Notes under the pieces: generated by a model
What the model was told of the DNA's origin: nothing
Seen by the model: only the letters and a program-made list of their open reading frames with translations
Databases searched by the model: none
Part shown: one piece after another, positions 26,366-35,958 of the stretch
How positions within the stretch are numbered: position 1 is the first letter of the stretch
How the letters are laid out: each line of letters opens with the position of its first letter
Made by a program: the position numbers and the translations under genes
NCBI RefSeq assembly: GCF_900086595.1
Contig: NZ_LT575472.1
Coordinates: 51,502-115,501, forward strand
Direction: 5' to 3'
Source of the DNA: Clostridium nigeriense
GTDB taxonomy: Bacteria > Bacillota > Clostridia > Clostridiales > Clostridiaceae
Length of the DNA stretch: 64,000 nt

Positions 26366-27151
26366 TTAAACAATAGGTTTAATTAATACCTTATTTCTCT
26401 TTACTACTATGTTTAATAATATTTCTTCTATTTCAACTCTTCCTAACAATTTAACAGATACAACTATCTCATGATTTTTACCTATTCCATTAATATCATT
26501 AACTTCTTCTATATTTAATATATTCATATCGTTAATTAGAAACTTAACATCTTTTCCATACATAGGAAATAGGAATAACTCTATATGATAATATAAAAAG
26601 TTTAAAATTAAACTTTCATTCATCTTAATTTTATTTTGTTGTTTAATTAGCTTATTATTAATTTCTCCTTCTCTTATGGTCTTTTCATCTTTAATTTCTG
26701 TATCTATATAATTTCTAAGCTTACCCCAATTTTCTACCTTATAAAAATCATCATAAAGCGAATTAAACTTTATAAATATTTCTGCATTATCTAAATCTTT
26801 ATACTCTCCTAAAAATTTTTCTTCAGTTTTCCTTATAGCATTAATCATTAATGGAAGCTCTTCTCTTATTACTTTATCTCTTTCCTTTACCTTATCATAG
26901 CCTTTTTTCTTTGAAATAACATTTATTTGAAAGAAAAGCATGTATTTATCATTCTCACAGCACCATCTACCACAAAGACCTTCCCCTCTATAGATGTTCT
27001 TACTCTTATCTTCATTCTTATCTATAATTATTGACATTGAATTTGAAGATTTTAAGTAAGTAACTTCATAACACCTTGGTATTATAGGTCCATTATCTAG
27101 TATATCTTCATTACGCTTTATAGTTAATTTATAAGGATCTAACTTACTCAA
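26366..27151 (-). CDS. Unknown protein, possibly staygreen-like
   Basis: About 261 residues from TTG 27151, which has AGAGGTG 6 bases upstream (a GTG three codons earlier overlaps that site). No signal peptide or membrane segment. The N-terminal part (LDPYKLTI, GPIIPRCYEVTYLKS, GRWCCENDKYMLFFQINV) recalls the staygreen (SGR/DUF3793-like size) fold found in some clostridia, where PIxPRxYTLTHS is the signature. The match is partial. The rest is charged and helical. Function not assigned. Confidence 0.5.
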   Translation of the reverse strand: MSKLDPYKLTIKRNEDILDNGPIIPRCYEVTYLKSSNSMSIIIDKNEDKSKNIYRGEGLCGRWCCENDKYMLFFQINVISKKKGYDKVKERDKVIREELPLMINAIRKTEEKFLGEYKDLDNAEIFIKFNSLYDDFYKVENWGKLRNYIDTEIKDEKTIREGEINNKLIKQQNKIKMNESLILNFLYYHIELFLFPMYGKDVKFLINDMNILNIEEVNDINGIGKNHEIVVSVKLLGRVEIEEILLNIVVKRNKVLIKPIV

Positions 27152-27314
27152 AAATAACACCTCTAACCACTAATATTATATAATATATGTTTTCTATATT
27201 ATTTTAGTTACTTTTGCATTTATAAAAGAATCTTTAATTAACTTTTCTAACTTATTACTTTGTTATATACTTTATTTATGGAATTATTTAATTTATTGAA
27301 AGGATTTGATTTTC

Positions 27315-28046
27315 ATGCTTAGATCTATTGTTTGGTATATAGTATTTTTTAGTACACTTATTATTAGCATTCCAGCTATGATAAGGACTAAAAGGCTAGA
27401 TAAAAAAGGTTTAATAGAAAAAAGAGATAAACTTGTTTACAAAGTTACTACTACTTGGGCAAGCTGTTTATTAAAAGTTGCAGGAGTTAAAGTAACAGTG
27501 CATGGCTTAGAAAATATACCTAAGGATAAAAATGTATTATACATAGGAAATCATCAAGGGAACTTTGATATTCCAATATATATGAGCCAAATTCCTGGTT
27601 TAAAAGGATTTGTCTCTAAAATTGAAGTTAAGAAAATTCCTGGAGTTCGTACTTGGATGGAATATATGTATTGTGTCTTTATGGATAGAAGTAATATAAG
27701 AAAAGCTGGTGAAGCTATTATAGAAGGAATAAAGATATTAAAAAAGGGACACTCTATAGTAATCTTCCCTGAAGGTACCAGAAGTAAGGGCGATAAAATG
27801 GGAGAATTTAAAGCAGGTAGTTTTAAACTTGCAACAAAGTCTAAAGTTCCAATAGTACCAGTTACCATGAATGGATCTTATAAAATAATGGAGACAAGTA
27901 AGAAGAAATGGATAGTTAAACCTGCTCACGTAGATTTATATATACATCCAGCCATTGAAACAGCAAATTTATCTAAGGAAGAGCAAGATGAGCTTCCTAA
28001 AAAGGTTTATGAAATTATTAAGAGTAAACTACCTAGCAATAATTAA
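27315..28046 (+). CDS. plsC: 1-acyl-sn-glycerol-3-phosphate acyltransferase
   Basis: Adds the second acyl chain to lysophosphatidic acid at the membrane. The 243-residue protein has an N-terminal membrane helix, the catalytic NHQGNFDIP (NHxxxxD) block and the glycerol-phosphate-binding FPEGTRSKGD block. I use ATG 27315, with AAAGGA 10 bases upstream; a TTG three codons earlier lies too close to that site. Single-gene unit followed by a terminator. Confidence 0.93.
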   Translation: MLRSIVWYIVFFSTLIISIPAMIRTKRLDKKGLIEKRDKLVYKVTTTWASCLLKVAGVKVTVHGLENIPKDKNVLYIGNHQGNFDIPIYMSQIPGLKGFVSKIEVKKIPGVRTWMEYMYCVFMDRSNIRKAGEAIIEGIKILKKGHSIVIFPEGTRSKGDKMGEFKAGSFKLATKSKVPIVPVTMNGSYKIMETSKKKWIVKPAHVDLYIHPAIETANLSKEEQDELPKKVYEIIKSKLPSNN

Positions 28047-28070
28047 TAATAAAAGCTCAAATATATTTTT

Positions 28071-28130
28071 AAGCTGTTGCACATAAAAGAATTATTTAAA
28101 TACATTCTTTGTGTAACAGCTTCTTTTTTA
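28071..28130 (+). terminator. Terminator of plsC
   Basis: AAGCTGTTGCACA / TGTGTAACAGCTT stem followed by CTTTTTTA. It may also serve ogt from the other side. Confidence 0.85.
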
Positions 28131-28137
28131 TCTTCAT

Positions 28138-28653
28138 TTATACTTCTACTTTCTTAATTAAGTTCCTCTCTAAATCAATTAACTTTTCCTGTATATCTGT
28201 ATGATTTCCAGCATAACCTAACAATTTCTCATTTTTACCGATAACTCTATGACAAGGAATTATTATGGGTATAGGATTTGCTTTATTAGCCTGCCCTATA
28301 GCTCTAACAGCTTTTTCATTTCCAATAGCCTTTGCTATATCACTATAACTTCTAACTTCACCATAAGGAATATTCATAAGTTCCACCCAAACTTTTTTTC
28401 TAAAGTCTGTTGCTTTAATATCTAAAATTAAATCAAAGGACTTTCTTTCACCAGAAAAATATTCTTTTAATTGCTTTATTTCATCTTCACAAACTTCTTT
28501 ACTTTCTTTTAATTGATGTCTATTTTTTAAATTAAGCCAATTATCCTCTATTATTTCAATACTTCTTAATCCTTTTTTACTTTTAATTATATAAATATAT
28601 CCAATAATAGTATTTAATTTGTAAAAGTATAATTTTTCTTTTTCTTTTTCCAT
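28138..28653 (-). CDS. ogt: Methylated-DNA--protein-cysteine methyltransferase
   Basis: Removes the O6-alkyl group from guanine by transferring it to its own cysteine. The 171-residue protein has the active site IPIIIPCHRVIGKN, the helix-turn-helix region YGEVRSYSDIAKAIGNEKAVRAIG, and the usual short N-terminal domain. ATG 28653 follows AGGAGAG. Confidence 0.94.
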   Translation of the reverse strand: MEKEKEKLYFYKLNTIIGYIYIIKSKKGLRSIEIIEDNWLNLKNRHQLKESKEVCEDEIKQLKEYFSGERKSFDLILDIKATDFRKKVWVELMNIPYGEVRSYSDIAKAIGNEKAVRAIGQANKANPIPIIIPCHRVIGKNEKLLGYAGNHTDIQEKLIDLERNLIKKVEV

Positions 28654-28834
28654 TATTTTCTCTCCTTAAAAGGTTTACTTTTTGATTTTTTGATAAATAT
28701 TTTAAAATTACTTATTTTACTAAGAAATAATACGAGCATATTTTCTAATTATAGTGTATACTAAGTTAGTTAACAAAAAATAATGCTTAAGAATAATTAT
28801 AAATTATTTTAGATAAATAGAAAGAGGATTTTAG

Positions 28835-30409
28835 ATGAACGAAATTAAATTTAGTAACTTAGGGCTTAAGGATACCCTTTTAAAATCTATCAACGAGTTA
28901 GGTTTTGAAAATCCATCCCAAATACAAGCTGAGGCAATACCTGTAGCAATTGAAGGGTACGATCTTATAGGTCAAGCTCAAACTGGAACTGGTAAAACTG
29001 CTGCCTTTGGATGTGGAATTATTAATAATATCACAAAGAAAGATGGTCTTTCTGCTATAATATTAGCTCCAACAAGAGAATTAGCTATACAAGTTAATGA
29101 TGAACTTAAAAGACTATCTAAATATGATAACTTATCAATACTTCCTGTATATGGTGGAGATCCTATAAACAATCAAATCAGGACGTTAAAAGGAAATGTA
29201 AACATAGTAGTTGGTACTCCTGGTAGAGTGTTAGATCATATAAAGAGAGGAACAATTAAACTAGATAAAATTAAATTCTTAGTTTTAGATGAAGCTGATG
29301 AAATGTTAAATATGGGCTTTATTGATGACTTAGAGGATATAATAAAGCAATTACCAAGTGATAGACAGACTTTATTATTCTCAGCTACAATGCCTGAGCA
29401 AATCAAAAAATTAGCAAGAAGATATATGAAGCCAGATGCTAAACATATAGCTATAAAGAAAACTTCAATGACTGTTTCTAAGATTAGTCAAAGTTTCTTT
29501 GAAGTATCTCATAAAACTAGATTTGAAGCTCTTTGTAGAGTTTTAGACTTTGATACACCATCTTCTGCAATAATATTCTGCAGAACTAAAAAAGGCGTTG
29601 ATGAATTAGTTGAAGGTATGCAATCTAAGGGCTATGTAGTTGAAGGTATGCACGGAGATATGTCACAAGCTCATAGATTAAGAACTTTAAAGAAATTTAA
29701 AGATGGTTCTTTAAATTACTTAGTTGCAACTGATGTAGCTGCTAGAGGAATAGATGTTGAGGGTATAACTCACGTAATAAACTACGATTTACCTCAAGAT
29801 GTTGAAAGCTATGTTCACAGAATAGGTAGAACTGGAAGAGCAAATAGAGAGGGTACTGCCTACTCATTAGTTTCTCCAAAAGAATATTCTATGTTAAAGC
29901 AAATTAAATCAGTAACTAAGAGTGATATCTCTAGAAAAGCTATCCCTACAGTTAGTGATATATTCAATAGTAAGTCATCATCTATATTAGAGGATGTTAC
30001 AAATACTATTAATGATTCAGATTACTCAAGATTTATTCCAATAGCTAAAGAGCTAAGCGAAAAATTTGATAATGTTGAAATAATTGCTGCTTTAATTAAG
30101 AGTAAATTCAATAGTGATTTACTTGAAAACTATACATCAAATGTTCTTGAAGCTCCTAAGTCCGAAGATATACGTTTATTCTTATCTGTTGGTCGAAGAG
30201 ATGGAATAACACCGAAGTCTTTAGTTAGCTTTATAAAGGATACAGCAAGAATTAGAGCCACATCTATAGGAGATATAGATATATTAGAAAACTTCTCTTT
30301 TGTAAATATAACTCCAGATGTTAAGGATAAAGTTATTGAAAAATGTATCGGTCGTAAGCTAAATAAGAGAAAAGTAAATATAGAAATTGCAAATAGAAAA
30401 AGAAAATAA
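28835..30409 (+). CDS. DEAD-box RNA helicase with DbpA-type RNA-binding domain
   Basis: The 524-residue protein has a complete helicase core: Q motif (NPSQIQAEAIP), AQTGTGKTAAFG, PTRELAIQ, DEADEML, SATMP, and domain 2 with ATDVAARGID and HRIGRTGRA. Residues about 445-520 (RLFLSVGRRDGITPKSLVSFI) are a DbpA RNA-binding domain, which in DbpA/YxiN targets hairpin 92 of 23S rRNA. The role is probably ribosome assembly or cold-adapted RNA remodelling. The 180-bp region upstream is untranslated, as is common for such genes. Confidence 0.93.
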   Translation: MNEIKFSNLGLKDTLLKSINELGFENPSQIQAEAIPVAIEGYDLIGQAQTGTGKTAAFGCGIINNITKKDGLSAIILAPTRELAIQVNDELKRLSKYDNLSILPVYGGDPINNQIRTLKGNVNIVVGTPGRVLDHIKRGTIKLDKIKFLVLDEADEMLNMGFIDDLEDIIKQLPSDRQTLLFSATMPEQIKKLARRYMKPDAKHIAIKKTSMTVSKISQSFFEVSHKTRFEALCRVLDFDTPSSAIIFCRTKKGVDELVEGMQSKGYVVEGMHGDMSQAHRLRTLKKFKDGSLNYLVATDVAARGIDVEGITHVINYDLPQDVESYVHRIGRTGRANREGTAYSLVSPKEYSMLKQIKSVTKSDISRKAIPTVSDIFNSKSSSILEDVTNTINDSDYSRFIPIAKELSEKFDNVEIIAALIKSKFNSDLLENYTSNVLEAPKSEDIRLFLSVGRRDGITPKSLVSFIKDTARIRATSIGDIDILENFSFVNITPDVKDKVIEKCIGRKLNKRKVNIEIANRKRK

Positions 30410-30433
30410 TATTTAAAATTTCTTAATGCTTTT

Positions 30434-30478
30434 AAAGCTGTGTCACTTAACAATTAGTTTCACAGCTTATTTTTATTT
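30434..30478 (+). terminator. Terminator of the helicase gene
   Basis: AAGCTGTG / CACAGCTT stem followed by ATTTTTATTTTC. Confidence 0.75.
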
Positions 30479-30485
30479 TCTTAAA

Positions 30486-30537
30486 CAAAAAAGCTATTGC
30501 TAATGATTTTTATTCCATTAAAGCAATAGCTTTTTTA
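30486..30537. terminator. Bidirectional terminator between helicase gene and next gene
   Basis: Perfect stem AAAAAAGCTATTGC / GCAATAGCTTTTTT; the A/T runs let it act in both directions between the two convergent genes. Confidence 0.88.
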
Positions 30538-30840
30538 TTATTTACATTTCTTTTTTATTCCATCGTAAAGATATTTTATATATTCCGTATCTACTTTTTG
30601 CATATCTAACATTTTCATTCTATTTTCAACTTTACTTAAGGCTTCTTTTGCCCCTTCAAAATCTTTTTGGCGAATACAAGCACTTGAATATTCTAATAAA
30701 TAGTCTATCTTAAGTACTAACTCTGCTAAGTCTTCTCTATTATCATTAACTAAATCAACTAATAGTGAATATATCTTAGGGGAAGTATCTTTTCTTACGC
30801 TACTAAGTAAATCATTATTTTTGCTAGTCTTTCTACTCAT
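30538..30840 (-). CDS. Small helical protein of unknown function
   Basis: 100 residues from ATG 30840, which has AGGAAGG 9 bases upstream; the upstream GTG overlaps that site. Predicted to be all-helical and soluble: a basic N-terminus (MSRKTSKNN), then LLVDLVNDNREDLAELVLKIDYLL and IRQKDFEGAKEALSKVENRM, a TPR-like pattern. I do not recognise the family. Confidence 0.75.
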   Translation of the reverse strand: MSRKTSKNNDLLSSVRKDTSPKIYSLLVDLVNDNREDLAELVLKIDYLLEYSSACIRQKDFEGAKEALSKVENRMKMLDMQKVDTEYIKYLYDGIKKKCK

Positions 30841-30946
30841 TTTTTTCACCCTTCCTATAAAATTATATATTTATACTAATTTATATCATATTTTTATAAT
30901 ATACCCAATACATTTTATTGTATGAAAGATTAGGGGGTATTTATAT

Positions 30947-31111
30947 ATGCAAAAATACGTATGCGTTCCATGTACTTATGTCTATGATCCTGAATATGGT
31001 GATCCTGATAACGGAATAGATCCAGACACTCCTTTTGAGGATTTACCAGAGGATTGGGTTTGTCCTGTATGCGGTGCAACAAAAGATGAATTTGAGCTTC
31101 TAGAGGATTAA
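30947..31111 (+). CDS. Rubredoxin
   Basis: A 54-residue iron protein with the two iron-binding pairs as [13 protein letters not shown] (CxxC) and [14 protein letters not shown] (CPxCG). Electron carrier to, for example, rubrerythrin or oxygen-detoxifying flavoproteins in anaerobes. ATG 30947 has AGGGGGT upstream. Single-gene unit with its own terminator. Confidence 0.96.
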   Translation: MQKYVCVPCTYVYDPEYGDPDNGIDPDTPFEDLPEDWVCPVCGATKDEFELLED

Positions 31112-31115
31112 ATTT

Positions 31116-31183
31116 AAATACATATTATCTTAATTACTTTATAAATAAAATTAAAGTTTCAATAAGATAATATGTATTTTTAT
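31116..31183. terminator. Terminator between rubredoxin and the methyltransferase gene
   Basis: Long stem AAATACATATTATCTTA / TAAGATAATATGTATTT with a 30-base loop and T-run; placed between convergent genes. Confidence 0.8.
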
Positions 31184-31205
31184 ATTTATTAAAATATACT
31201 ATTCT

Positions 31206-32684
31206 CTAGGTTAGCCTTATTAATTCTTTTTTAAATTCATTGATATATAAAATACTCTTACTACTTAGTTTTGCTTCTTTGTTTATAATTCTATTTATAC
31301 CTTCTAAAAATAAATTTATATCTTTATTTTCTTTAGAATACAAGTAAGCAACTTTACCTAAACTAGAAAGTTCATCTTTTATTTCCTTACTAAAGTTCAG
31401 TACAGGAATCCTTGAAACATAACCTGAAGTAATCATATTACTCCTTATTAAAATTCCTCTTACTATATAAGTAACTAAATTAGAATTTAAATAAGCCAAA
31501 AGCCAGTATTTATCTTCTTCATCACAAATAATGCAAGAATTAACTCCAAAAGTACTGTTAATAGGTAATACACAGGCTGTAAACTGGACTCCCATAGATG
31601 AACATATTATTCCTGATTTATATAAATACTCCTTATTTCTAACTATAAAATTAGGTTTAATTTTTTCTATATCTAAGAAATTTCTATCTAGATATATTTC
31701 TTTATTAGTAAAAAATTTATCCTTACCTGGATTTTTATAAAATGGAACTACAAATGGTTCTATCTTCTCAATTGATAAGTATTTTTTATCATTTCCAGTT
31801 GATATTCCTGAAATACACTTAAATTTATCCTCTACTCTTGGTAAATTAAATAATTCTTTTATATCACTAGGACATTCAATTATAAATTCATTATTATCTT
31901 TTTTACTATCTAAAATTACTTCATTTAAACTATACAACTGCTTGTCTGAATCTAATAATTTATTTTTAAAATCTTTAGTACTTAAACACCTATTATTTAT
32001 CTTTATATTTCTCTGATAATCTAACCCCTTTTGTAATATTAAAATACTTGTTCTTACATCGGCTCCTTGTTTTAAAAATAAATCTGTAGGACACATTGTT
32101 ATTTCATGTATAGAACACTTTTCTAATATTTTCTTTCTTAATTTCTTATATGTTTTAGAGCTTAAAAAAGAATCTTGAGTTATTATTCCTATAACAGCTC
32201 CATCCTTTGCCAAATCTATTACTGCTGATATAAACATACTATACATATTACTAGTTCCTACATCATTAAATACATGCCTTAATATATCTTTATTTTTTCT
32301 TATATATTCAACTTCATGGCAATTGTAAGGAGGATTCAATATATAATAATCATATTTTAATCCATTAAAATTACTACCTTCATTAATTTTATCATAATAA
32401 AATTTTATAAAATCTGTATTTAAAAAATTACAGCTATATTCATTTTTATACCTTATTAAGTCTATTCCATCAGATTTAATATCTTCTCTTAAAAAAGGTA
32501 AAACCATTTCTTCCCTGCCACAGCAAGGGTCTAATAATTCTTTTCCATCACCTTTTATCTCAATTAGCCTATCTTTAATATATTCACTAATAAAATCTGG
32601 AGTAGAATAATATCCTACTAATCTTTTATCTATATATTCATCATCTACTATCTTTTCTGATAATACTTTTGCTTTTCTCCCCAT
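31206..32684 (-). CDS. Solitary N6-adenine DNA methyltransferase, Eco57I-like
   Basis: A 492-residue protein with the SAM-binding motif I LLDPCCGREEMVLPF (about 45-59) and the catalytic motif IV YILNPPYN, which marks N6-adenine methylation. The C-terminal half (ISTGNDKKY, FIVRNKEYLYKSG, LAYLNSNLVTYIV) resembles the target-recognition part of Eco57I/TaqI-type enzymes. No nuclease domain (PD-ExK) is seen in it, and no restriction gene is adjacent, so it looks like an orphan methylase. ATG 32684 is 18 bp after the antiporter stop, so the two are probably co-transcribed. The recognition sequence is unknown. Confidence 0.82.
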   Translation of the reverse strand: MGRKAKVLSEKIVDDEYIDKRLVGYYSTPDFISEYIKDRLIEIKGDGKELLDPCCGREEMVLPFLREDIKSDGIDLIRYKNEYSCNFLNTDFIKFYYDKINEGSNFNGLKYDYYILNPPYNCHEVEYIRKNKDILRHVFNDVGTSNMYSMFISAVIDLAKDGAVIGIITQDSFLSSKTYKKLRKKILEKCSIHEITMCPTDLFLKQGADVRTSILILQKGLDYQRNIKINNRCLSTKDFKNKLLDSDKQLYSLNEVILDSKKDNNEFIIECPSDIKELFNLPRVEDKFKCISGISTGNDKKYLSIEKIEPFVVPFYKNPGKDKFFTNKEIYLDRNFLDIEKIKPNFIVRNKEYLYKSGIICSSMGVQFTACVLPINSTFGVNSCIICDEEDKYWLLAYLNSNLVTYIVRGILIRSNMITSGYVSRIPVLNFSKEIKDELSSLGKVAYLYSKENKDINLFLEGINRIINKEAKLSSKSILYINEFKKELIRLT

Positions 32685-32702
32685 AAATTCTTCTCCATAT
32701 AT

Positions 32703-34121
32703 TTAACTACTTAATAAACTATCAAAATTATTAGCAGCTAAAACCACCACATCGTCTTTTTTAATTATAGTTGAACCCTTAGGAACTATAACTTCATCTT
32801 CACGTTTAATCATTACTACCAGCACTTCTTCTGGTATATCTGAATCCATAATAGTTTTATTAACCCATTTGTTGTTTTCATCTATATTCATTTCTAATAT
32901 CTTAGTACTTTTATCTTCCTTATAATCATTAAAAGTCTTTAATACAGGAGTATTATCATCTACCAAATCTAACTTTTTAGCCAATATAGGTGTAAATGTC
33001 CCTTGTATCGCTACTGAAAATAGTGCTATAAAAAATATTATATGAAATATATCATTTTCAATATTTACTCCATAGGTTACTGAATAAATGGCAAATGCAA
33101 TTGATGCAGCTCCTCTAAGCCCAACCCATGATATAAATATTTTTTCCTTATTAGAATATCCGAATCTTCTTAATATAATAAATGTTGCTATAGGTCTTGC
33201 TATAAACATCATAAACAATGATATTGCTATTGATATGCCCAATACTTCAGGCAACTTAGATGGGAATGCTAAAAGTCCCAGAGTGAAAAATAAACTTATT
33301 TGCATTATCCAAGACACTCCATCAAAGAAGTGAAATAAACTTTTTTTATGAGGTATTTTGCTATTTCCAATTATTATACCAGCCATATAAACACTTAAGA
33401 ATCCATTTCCACCCATATACTCACTTATAGCAAATGATAATATAGCTATAGCTGTTATAAATATAGTATAAAAACCTTCTACTTCAAAATTAGCCTTTCT
33501 TACTATATATACTGAAATTTTACCTAAGACACATCCTACTAAAACTCCAAATATTATTTGTTTTATTAACATTGGAATAATTAATGTAGTTCCTATATTA
33601 GACATTAAAGTTAATATAATAATAGTCAACATATATGATATTGGGTCATTACTTCCACTTTCTATTTCTAATAATGGAGCCAATGTACCTTTTAAGTTAA
33701 GCTTTTGAGAACGTAAAATAGAAAACACTGAAGCTGCATCTGTAGAGCCCACAACTGCACCTATTAAAAGACCTTCTAATAAACTAGTTCCTAATATAAA
33801 ATGACAAAATAAACCTGTAAGACCAGCAGTTATTATAACTCCAAAACTAGACATCAATATAGATGGTACAGCTGATTTTTTAGCTATATTCCAATTGGTT
33901 CCAAACCCTCCATAAAACATTATAAATACTAATGCTAAGGAACATAAGGTACTGGTTAACTGATAATTATCAAAATATATACCAACAATTCCATCTGACC
34001 CAAATAACATCCCAAGCACTATAAATATTAGCAGCATCGGGACTCCAAACTTATATAGTATTTTACTGGATGATATACAGATTAATAAAATTAACCCACA
34101 GACAATCATTAATTCTACCAT
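32703..34121 (-). CDS. Potassium/proton antiporter, NhaP2/CvrA type
   Basis: CPA1 antiporter with about 12 membrane helices, including the ion-binding GSTDAASVFSIL and WVGLRGAASIAFAIYS blocks, followed by a cytosolic TrkA_C domain (about 400-472). It exports K+ or Na+ in exchange for protons and helps control volume and pH. ATG 34121 follows AAGGAGGG and gives 472 residues; a longer frame upstream includes a terminator hairpin and is not used. It precedes the methyltransferase gene by 18 bp. Confidence 0.9.
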   Translation of the reverse strand: MVELMIVCGLILLICISSSKILYKFGVPMLLIFIVLGMLFGSDGIVGIYFDNYQLTSTLCSLALVFIMFYGGFGTNWNIAKKSAVPSILMSSFGVIITAGLTGLFCHFILGTSLLEGLLIGAVVGSTDAASVFSILRSQKLNLKGTLAPLLEIESGSNDPISYMLTIIILTLMSNIGTTLIIPMLIKQIIFGVLVGCVLGKISVYIVRKANFEVEGFYTIFITAIAILSFAISEYMGGNGFLSVYMAGIIIGNSKIPHKKSLFHFFDGVSWIMQISLFFTLGLLAFPSKLPEVLGISIAISLFMMFIARPIATFIILRRFGYSNKEKIFISWVGLRGAASIAFAIYSVTYGVNIENDIFHIIFFIALFSVAIQGTFTPILAKKLDLVDDNTPVLKTFNDYKEDKSTKILEMNIDENNKWVNKTIMDSDIPEEVLVVMIKREDEVIVPKGSTIIKKDDVVVLAANNFDSLLSS

Positions 34122-34162
34122 ATAACCCTCCTTTTTAAATAATAATATATTTCTATTATATG

Positions 34163-34206
34163 ATAAAAAGGAAATGGTTGCAAAAGCTAAACCCTTGCAA
34201 CCATTC
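34163..34206 (-). terminator. Terminator of the 34236 gene
   Basis: AATGGTTGCAA / TTGCAACCATT stem followed on the minus strand by TCCTTTTTATC. Confidence 0.8.
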
Positions 34207-34235
34207 ATTATATTAATGTTCATGGTTATAAATTT

Positions 34236-34805
34236 TTATAAAGATTCAATTCTATCGTATACTATTGGCTCTTCAGTTCCAGAAACTATTACTCCATTTT
34301 TCCTAAATATTTCAGTTACATACATCTTTCCATCATATACTTTTTCTATAGCTGTAAATACTACTTCAGGTGAAAAATCACTTTCACTTTCAGCTAAAAA
34401 ATATCCATCCTTTTCTTCAAATGTAATTGGAGTAAACTTCTTTGATAGTTCTAACTTATTATAATCCATTATTAAATTCTCATTTGCATTTATAAAATCA
34501 TTATAATCTACATCACTTGGTAATTCATAAGAAGTTAAAACTACATCATTTTCTTCGTTTAAAGTATATAAAAATAAATGATGTAATGCTGTTTTCTTCT
34601 CTCCATGATTGTAATAAGTCTCATCTATTGTAAAGTATCCCTCAAAGCCATCTGGAAGGTTCTTTATCTTATCATTACATACTCCTATTATATGTTTTGC
34701 CATTGGAGTTCTAACCTCTCCAGTTGAATCCTTTTCTTCCTTTAATTGATTATCATTATTAAAGCTCCCTTTTAAGTAACTCATAAATCTATTTAATTTT
34801 TCCAT
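34236..34805 (-). CDS. Hypothetical protein, 189 aa
   Basis: From ATG 34805 with AGGAGG upstream. Soluble and acidic, no signal peptide or membrane helix; rich in short beta-like segments (GYFTIDETYYNHG, HHLFLYTLNEEND, YFLAESESDFSPEVVF). The first 35 residues are charged and probably disordered. Family not recognised. Its own promoter and terminator make it a one-gene unit. Confidence 0.75.
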   Translation of the reverse strand: MEKLNRFMSYLKGSFNNDNQLKEEKDSTGEVRTPMAKHIIGVCNDKIKNLPDGFEGYFTIDETYYNHGEKKTALHHLFLYTLNEENDVVLTSYELPSDVDYNDFINANENLIMDYNKLELSKKFTPITFEEKDGYFLAESESDFSPEVVFTAIEKVYDGKMYVTEIFRKNGVIVSGTEEPIVYDRIESL

Positions 34806-35052
34806 TCTATAACCTCCTAGGTTAAAATAATTAAAATTATTAAAACCCCATCTATATATCTTTATAATTAATTATATCATTATTTTATAAATTAAAATCT
34901 GTATAAAACCCTTATAATTAGTAATTATTATCTATTGAAAACAATTATCTCCCCCATTGTATTATTTTCTTAATTTTTCATATTTTTATATATAAAAATA
35001 TGAGATACAAAATTACGAAAAGTACTTTTATATCTCATATTTATTAACCTTA

Positions 35053-35859
35053 TTAACAATTATTAACTATAGCATCGATAGTAATCTTCATCTTCTTACT
35101 TAACTCTTCATCCTTCAATAATGCCATTGAAATTAAATCTAATAGATACATAGCAGAAAACTGACTGTTTATAAACTTATTTCTATCAACAAACTTAGGA
35201 TTATATACTATAAACTCTATATCTGAGTACTTACTTACACTACTTTCTTCAAAGCTAGTTATACAAACAGTTTTAGCACCGTTTTCTCTTGCTCTTCTTA
35301 ATGAATGTATTACTTCCTCTGTTTCTCCAGATATTGAAATTCCTATTACTAAATCAGCACTTGTTACAATAGAGCTATTAATTATCATCATATGTGAGTC
35401 AGAAATGCAATGAACATTAAATCCCATTCTTAAAAGTCTTTGCATCATTTCTTCACCTGTCAGCCCTGAACTACCAACCCCATAAATATATATGTTTCTA
35501 GCCTTTTTTAATTCCTCTACTACTTCAAATATAGTTCTTTTATCTATTAACATCTTAGTTCTTTCAATAACTTCATTATAATATTGATAAGCATATGAAA
35601 ATATCTCATCTTCGTCTTCTTCTACTACTTTTTCTACCTTATTTGAACCAAGCATAATTTTCATATCTACAAAACTATCACAGCCTATCTTCTTTGCAAA
35701 TCTTGTTATAGTTGCCCCTGAAGTGCCTATTGCTTTGGCTAAATCTGTAATGTTAATGTTTTTTATATTTTCCCTATGCTGCATTATATAATCAGCTATG
35801 GATTTTTCCTTATCAGAAAAACTATTATATATCCTTTGAATTTCATATATTATATCCAC
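35053..35859 (-). CDS. RpiR/MurR family transcriptional regulator
   Basis: The start is GTG 35859, 5 bases after GGAGGG, giving 268 residues. An N-terminal HTH (SDKEKSIADYIMQHRENI, then LAKAIGTSGATITRFAKKIG) is followed by a SIS sugar-phosphate-binding domain (IYIYGVGSSGLTGEEMMQ). It lies downstream of the PTS and nanE genes and most likely senses ManNAc-6-P or GlcNAc-6-P to control them. A terminator separates it from nanE. Confidence 0.9.
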   Translation of the reverse strand: MDIIYEIQRIYNSFSDKEKSIADYIMQHRENIKNINITDLAKAIGTSGATITRFAKKIGCDSFVDMKIMLGSNKVEKVVEEDEDEIFSYAYQYYNEVIERTKMLIDKRTIFEVVEELKKARNIYIYGVGSSGLTGEEMMQRLLRMGFNVHCISDSHMMIINSSIVTSADLVIGISISGETEEVIHSLRRARENGAKTVCITSFEESSVSKYSDIEFIVYNPKFVDRNKFINSQFSAMYLLDLISMALLKDEELSKKMKITIDAIVNNC

Positions 35860-35925
35860 TTTACCCTCCAAATAACCTCAAAAATTATCAATCATACTCT
35901 AGAATATCACTAAACCCATATAAAT

Positions 35926-35954
35926 AAAAGAGCCGTCTTTACGACAGCTCAAAA
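35926..35954 (-). terminator. Terminator between nanE and rpiR-type gene
   Basis: GAGCTGTCGTAAAGACGGCTC hairpin (minus strand; 8-bp stem with a G-T pair) followed by TTTTATTTATA, right after the nanE stop. Confidence 0.75.
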
Positions 35955-35958
35955 TAAA

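Noticed and set aside
34122..34223. N-terminal extension of the K+/H+ antiporter to 34223
   Set aside because: The extension would include the terminator of the preceding gene; ATG 34121 has a strong ribosome site and gives the normal family start.
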